Assembly: GCA_964019695.1 (NCBI GenBank)
Contig: OZ026527.1
Span: forward strand, 73,557,471-73,621,470
DNA from: Loripinus fragilis
Taxonomy: Eukaryota > Mollusca > Bivalvia > Lucinida > Lucinidae
Length of the DNA stretch: 64,000 nucleotides
Direction of reading: 5' to 3'
The position numbers and the translations under genes are program-made. Every line of letters begins with the position of its first letter. Within the stretch, counting starts at the first letter, position 1. Below the pieces are notes generated by a model. That model saw only the letters and a program-made list of their open reading frames with translations. It searched no databases and had not been told where the DNA came from. Of the stretch, positions 60,660-64,000 are shown in pieces.

Positions 60660-61020
60660 CTACTGGGTAATATTTCATGCCTCTCTGGTTGTCTGCTGAC
60701 TATTTTTCAAAATTGACTTTCAAAAAATTCTTTCAGGAACACTATCAGAGTGTCAAATGGTTTTGATCTTGTTTGATTTGATTCTTAACGTCCCATCAAC
60801 AATCTTTCAGTTATATAGGGACGAATCTTCCTGGGTTGAACCAGTACTAAGCTAGGATAAATGTGTCTTGCTCAAGGACCACAACGCAGTGACGCCGGTG
60901 AGGCTCGAACCCGCGGCCCTTCGGTCTCGAGTCAAGCACTCTACCACTGAGCCACTGCGCTCCCTGGTTTTGATCTAGATCAGGACCAACATTCTGTAGA
61001 CAAAAGTTTGCATTTGCTTA
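60660..61020. repeat. GATCAG hairpin repeat interrupted by a SINE
   Basis: The left flank runs from TTGACTTTCAAAAAATTC to CAAATGG at 60,760; the rest (GATCTAGATCAGGACCAACAT) resumes after the SINE at 60,965. Confidence 0.75.
60770..60964 (-). mobile_element. tRNA-derived SINE, well preserved
   Basis: Flanked by TGGTTTTGATCT on both sides (60,758-60,769 and 60,965-60,976). The minus strand begins GGGAGCGCAGTGGCTCAGTG (A box), then GGTAGAGTGCTTGACTCGAG and the B box GCGGGTTCGAGCC. Body GTTTGATTTGATTCTTAACG as in 21,205-21,398. It interrupts a hairpin repeat, so it is younger. Confidence 0.92.
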
Positions 61021-61344
61021 GAAAGCTAAAGTCCCTTTAATTTAACCCTTATCTTGCCGATATGTTGGTCATGAAAATATTGTCTGCTGATTATATCAGT
61101 TGCATATATTTCACTGCATGCACTCCAAAACACCTTTACCATAGATGCAAACACTATGAACCCTGATCAGATAGACTCTTAATACAAAGACAAGGCATTA
61201 ATACAACGTCTCCTTGATGTTATATCAAGGGATGTAATGCAGTCTAACTAAAGGAGCAGTCTAATCTGGGTCCATAATGTTTGCAATATATGGTATCAAA
61301 GTACATAATCAGATGAGATGGTAAATGACAACTGTCATAAATGG

Positions 61345-61810
61345 GGGGTCATAAGTTGGTCAAATTCCGTCCATTTGTTATCAAGATATTGAGCGGAAAC
61401 AAAGTTCTTATATCAATCAAGGGCTATCACTTTGTTACAAAGTTGCCAAAAATGAGAGTTAACAATACCGAACTAATCCTTGTCAATATCAATGCATAAA
61501 CAAAATTTGGTCAAATTCTGTTCATTTGTTCGAGGAAGGAAATACTGACATCCATCAAGGGCAATGACTCTGTTACAAATAAGCAGAAAATGACAGGTAA
61601 GAATCTCAACCTAGATCTTGTTAGTATAAATGCATGAAATTCTGTCCATTTGATCTCAAGATATTGAGCCATGTGAGAAAAATGATGCATACCTGAAACA
61701 ATCCCAACCTAGATCTTCTCATTATCAAAGCAATTTTAAAGCATATACATAATTTGGTAAAATTCTATCTATTTGTTCTCAAGATATTGAGCAGAAAACT
61801 TATGACAGAA
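61345..61810. repeat. Degenerate tandem repeats, about 130-160 bp
   Basis: TTCTGTCCATTTGTTCTCAAG plus ATATTGAGC-type blocks at about 61,365, 61,516, 61,631 and 61,759, with CAATCCCAACCTAGATCTT between. Poorly conserved. Confidence 0.65.
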
Positions 61811-62184
61811 GGACAGAATGATGGAATGATGAATGCCAAACCCAAATCCAATATTTGGAAGTGGGGCTTTATCACAAAAAATGTTTCAGTATTGATAATG
61901 ATAAAGGGAGATAATCAAATATGAATCAAGGACTGGAAACCCTTTCTTGCACGTTTCCACTTTTGAATTCCTTCAAGGGAGTGCAACCATGCTCTCATAT
62001 GACACACATTCTTGCCTAATATGTATGCCTACCAAGTATCATTAAAATATCTCTAAAAATTTATGGAGCACACACGCTTTCCACTTTTAAAGTTCATTCA
62101 GGGGAGATAATTCAAACATGAAGCAAGGGAGAGTAAACATGACTGCCCTCAACACACGTCTTGGCCTGCTATATATACCTATAA

Positions 62185-62365
62185 AATATATTAAAGGGTC
62201 TTGTCTGTTTCAGCCTTGTGATCACACCTGCTGGAAAAGGGCTGACCCATTGGCCCTCTTATGTGTGATGATGTTTCCTTATGTTTTTGTCACTTTACCA
62301 TATGGTGTCTTGGGTAAGGTGAGGTACTTGATTGCATTGATTCCTGATCTTTGTCTTCTTAATTT
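62185..62365 (+). mobile_element. V-SINE-like 3' fragment
   Basis: CACCTGCTGGAAAAGGGCTG, CATTGGCCCTCTTATGTG, GTCACTTTACCATATGG and TTGATTCCTGATCTTTG, the same order as in the insert at 7,303-7,667 and more complete at the 3' part. The 5' head is not recognisable. Confidence 0.7.
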
Positions 62366-62479
62366 TTATGAAGAGTACAAGGTTTCAATCTTAAAGTTGA
62401 ATCAAGGGAGATAAATTAAAACTGAAAGCAAGGGAGAGCAGCCATATCTGCATGAGATACACCATATTGATTACCAAAT

Positions 62480-63115
62480 ATCATCAAAACAAGACGAAAA
62501 TCTACTCTGGGCCTGTGTCAACGGTGCACATCTTCAATGTGTGAACATAATTACAATGAAGGTGAAGGTGTACATTTTCAATGTATGAACAATCATTATG
62601 CAAAGTTTAAATATTATACAATAAAAAATTGTTGGAGGTACAGATTACACAAACCAGACACCCTCCAAGCATTTAACGGAAAAAAATTCTGAGTTCAAGA
62701 CCCCAAAAATGAAAAAAATATTCATAAAATGTGTACAAAGTAGGAGGTGCAGATTTTCAATGTGTGAATAAGAATTATGCAAAGTTTAAAAATAAAGACA
62801 TGAAAACAGTTGGCAAGTTACAGATTACACGATTCAGACACCATCAAAGCATTTTGGATGAAAAAAAAGTTCAACACCCCTAAAACTTGAGAAAATATTC
62901 ATGAAATGTGCACAAAATAGTAGGTGCACATCTTCAATATGCCATTTTGCAAAGTATGAATATAAAGGAATGAAAACTTTTGGAGTTACAGATACACAAT
63001 CTAGGCACCCCAAAAGTGATGCAGATGGACAGACTGAAGGACAGATGGATGGAGGGAGTTGACCTATTACTAGACCTGCTTTGGCTAAAGTGACGCAGGC
63101 GATAATATCAAAGGG
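62480..63115. repeat. Tandem array, unit about 180 bp (block 3)
   Basis: Units at about 62,523, 62,566, 62,745 and 62,922 with the block 1 marks, closing with ACCTGCTTTGGCTAAAGTG and ACGCAGGC near 63,078-63,103. Confidence 0.85.
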
Positions 63116-63235
63116 TAAAAGAGCTATTGAGCACACAAAAAGGTTAATTTTGAAAAAAGAAATCCGCTGACAACAACAAATGCATGACAAATTACCTAGC
63201 ATGCAAAGAGTTAAGGAAAACATTTGGAAATAAGT

Positions 63236-63378
63236 CATGACGTGATTTCCAACAATGTGGCATGCAGCTTCCTTTTAAGTCTAGAAACTCCAAAAAATGT
63301 TTAGTCAGTAGCTTAACACTCATAGAATTTTCAAGAGACTAGCCACATACCACATTGTTGGAAATCTCATGTCACGGC
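63236..63378. mobile_element. Small fold-back MITE, about 140 bp
   Basis: TGATTTCCAACAATGTGGCA at the left is matched on the other strand by AGATTTCCAACAATGTGGTA at the right; outside are GTCATGACG and CATGTCACGG. No coding. Confidence 0.75.
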
Positions 63379-63689
63379 TCAAATACATCCTATCTTTGAT
63401 CTGTTCATTTGACAATGGCTTTAAATAACTTTGCGCAAACATATAGGCATTAATGCAAGAATATATCTTAAAACTAAGCATCAGTATATCGAAACATGCT
63501 ATAATATTTAGAATGAAAGCACTTTTCTACATTTTATTGTATAAACAATACATATTTGGCAAATACATGTACACACTAAGTGTTTAGAATATAAACATGT
63601 AAAACAACAGATAAAACTAGTGTTTATAACTTACACACCACTTTACAGTATACAACAATCAGAACAGAGAAGATACATCTACTGTTGTG

Positions 63690-63917
63690 CCAACCAAGAG
63701 TGACAGTGATGTCATATTTTGTTTACAATTGTTATGTAAAAACATTAACCTGTACATGTACACTCCACTTGAGGTAAAGCGAATCGATGGATCACTTGTG
63801 TATTAATCCTATCCTGCAGATAGGATTAACACACAAGTGATCTAATGATTATAAGTCCCTGATAACTTTGTTAACAAAATATGATGTCACTGTCACTCTT
63901 GGCTGGCAGGACAGTAT
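63690..63917. mobile_element. Fold-back element with nested palindrome
   Basis: Outer arms CCAAGAGTGACAGTGATGTC and its near-complement GATGTCACTGTCACTCTTGG, about 36 bp with few mismatches. The middle, 63,789-63,842, is a second palindrome: GATCACTTGTGT(A)TTAATCCTATC facing GATAGGATTAACACACAAGTGATC across CTGCA (shown as parts). Confidence 0.85.
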
Positions 63918-64000
63918 AAATCTAGTCATGTATATTAACACATTGCATGCTTTTGTTGACGTCTGCTAATTAACTTTTTTTCAAAAATTAACTTTTTTAA

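Overview
This is eukaryotic DNA, AT-rich, intron-sized and repeat-dominated, with no bacterial gene organisation and no host protein gene that I can support. The repeat families (hairpin repeats built on a GATCAGAC/GTCTGATC core, tRNA-headed SINEs, V-SINE-like 3' ends, tandem arrays of about 180 bp, GGATCC-ended MITEs) look like those of a heterodont bivalve mollusc. That assignment is from memory of such repeats, not a database search.

The main structure is a giant imperfect palindrome centred near 38,384. The left arm (about 1,260-38,383) is mirrored by the right arm (about 38,386-50,740) as its reverse complement, from the core out to purine/pyrimidine minisatellites (GA-rich at 1-2,650, CT-rich from 49,190). 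A 200-bp hand alignment gave about 3% substitutions. The core arm is about 12-13 kb; the left arm is longer because it alone carries six insertions (about 25 kb). The right arm keeps the matching empty sites, so insertion ends and target duplications can be read directly for most of them.

Insertions in the left arm, in order: a tRNA-type SINE (6,396-6,720, 12-bp TSD); a V-SINE-like copy (about 7,303-7,667); a 16.4-kb minus-strand Ty3/gypsy LTR retrotransposon (8,990-25,390, TSD TAAG) with LTRs, PPT, a PBS candidate, a long repeat-bearing gag extension, capsid, protease, RT, RNase H and integrase, all broken by frameshifts; a pogo-type non-autonomous DNA transposon (25,797-26,840, TSD TA); a 366-bp TTAA MITE (28,032-28,397); and a 6.5-kb LTR element with no usable coding region (28,441-34,983, TSD AACT), itself carrying a Tc1/mariner remnant.

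The arms are themselves made of older repeats: a family whose units carry a recurrent 14-bp palindrome (GTAACATATGTTAC and variants, about ten sites per arm), a second family of about 200 bp in both orientations, and a decayed coding relic. Right of the palindrome, 50,741-54,200 holds successive minisatellites whose strand polarity flips near 53,030. From 54,200 to the end there is ordinary intergenic DNA with MITEs, fold-back elements, tandem arrays, hairpin repeats and a SINE. Long open frames in the minisatellites are stop-free low-complexity artefacts.

The palindrome may be real, or it may be two haplotypes joined head to head by an assembler. The insertion polymorphism and 3% divergence fit either, and long reads across 38,384 would decide.
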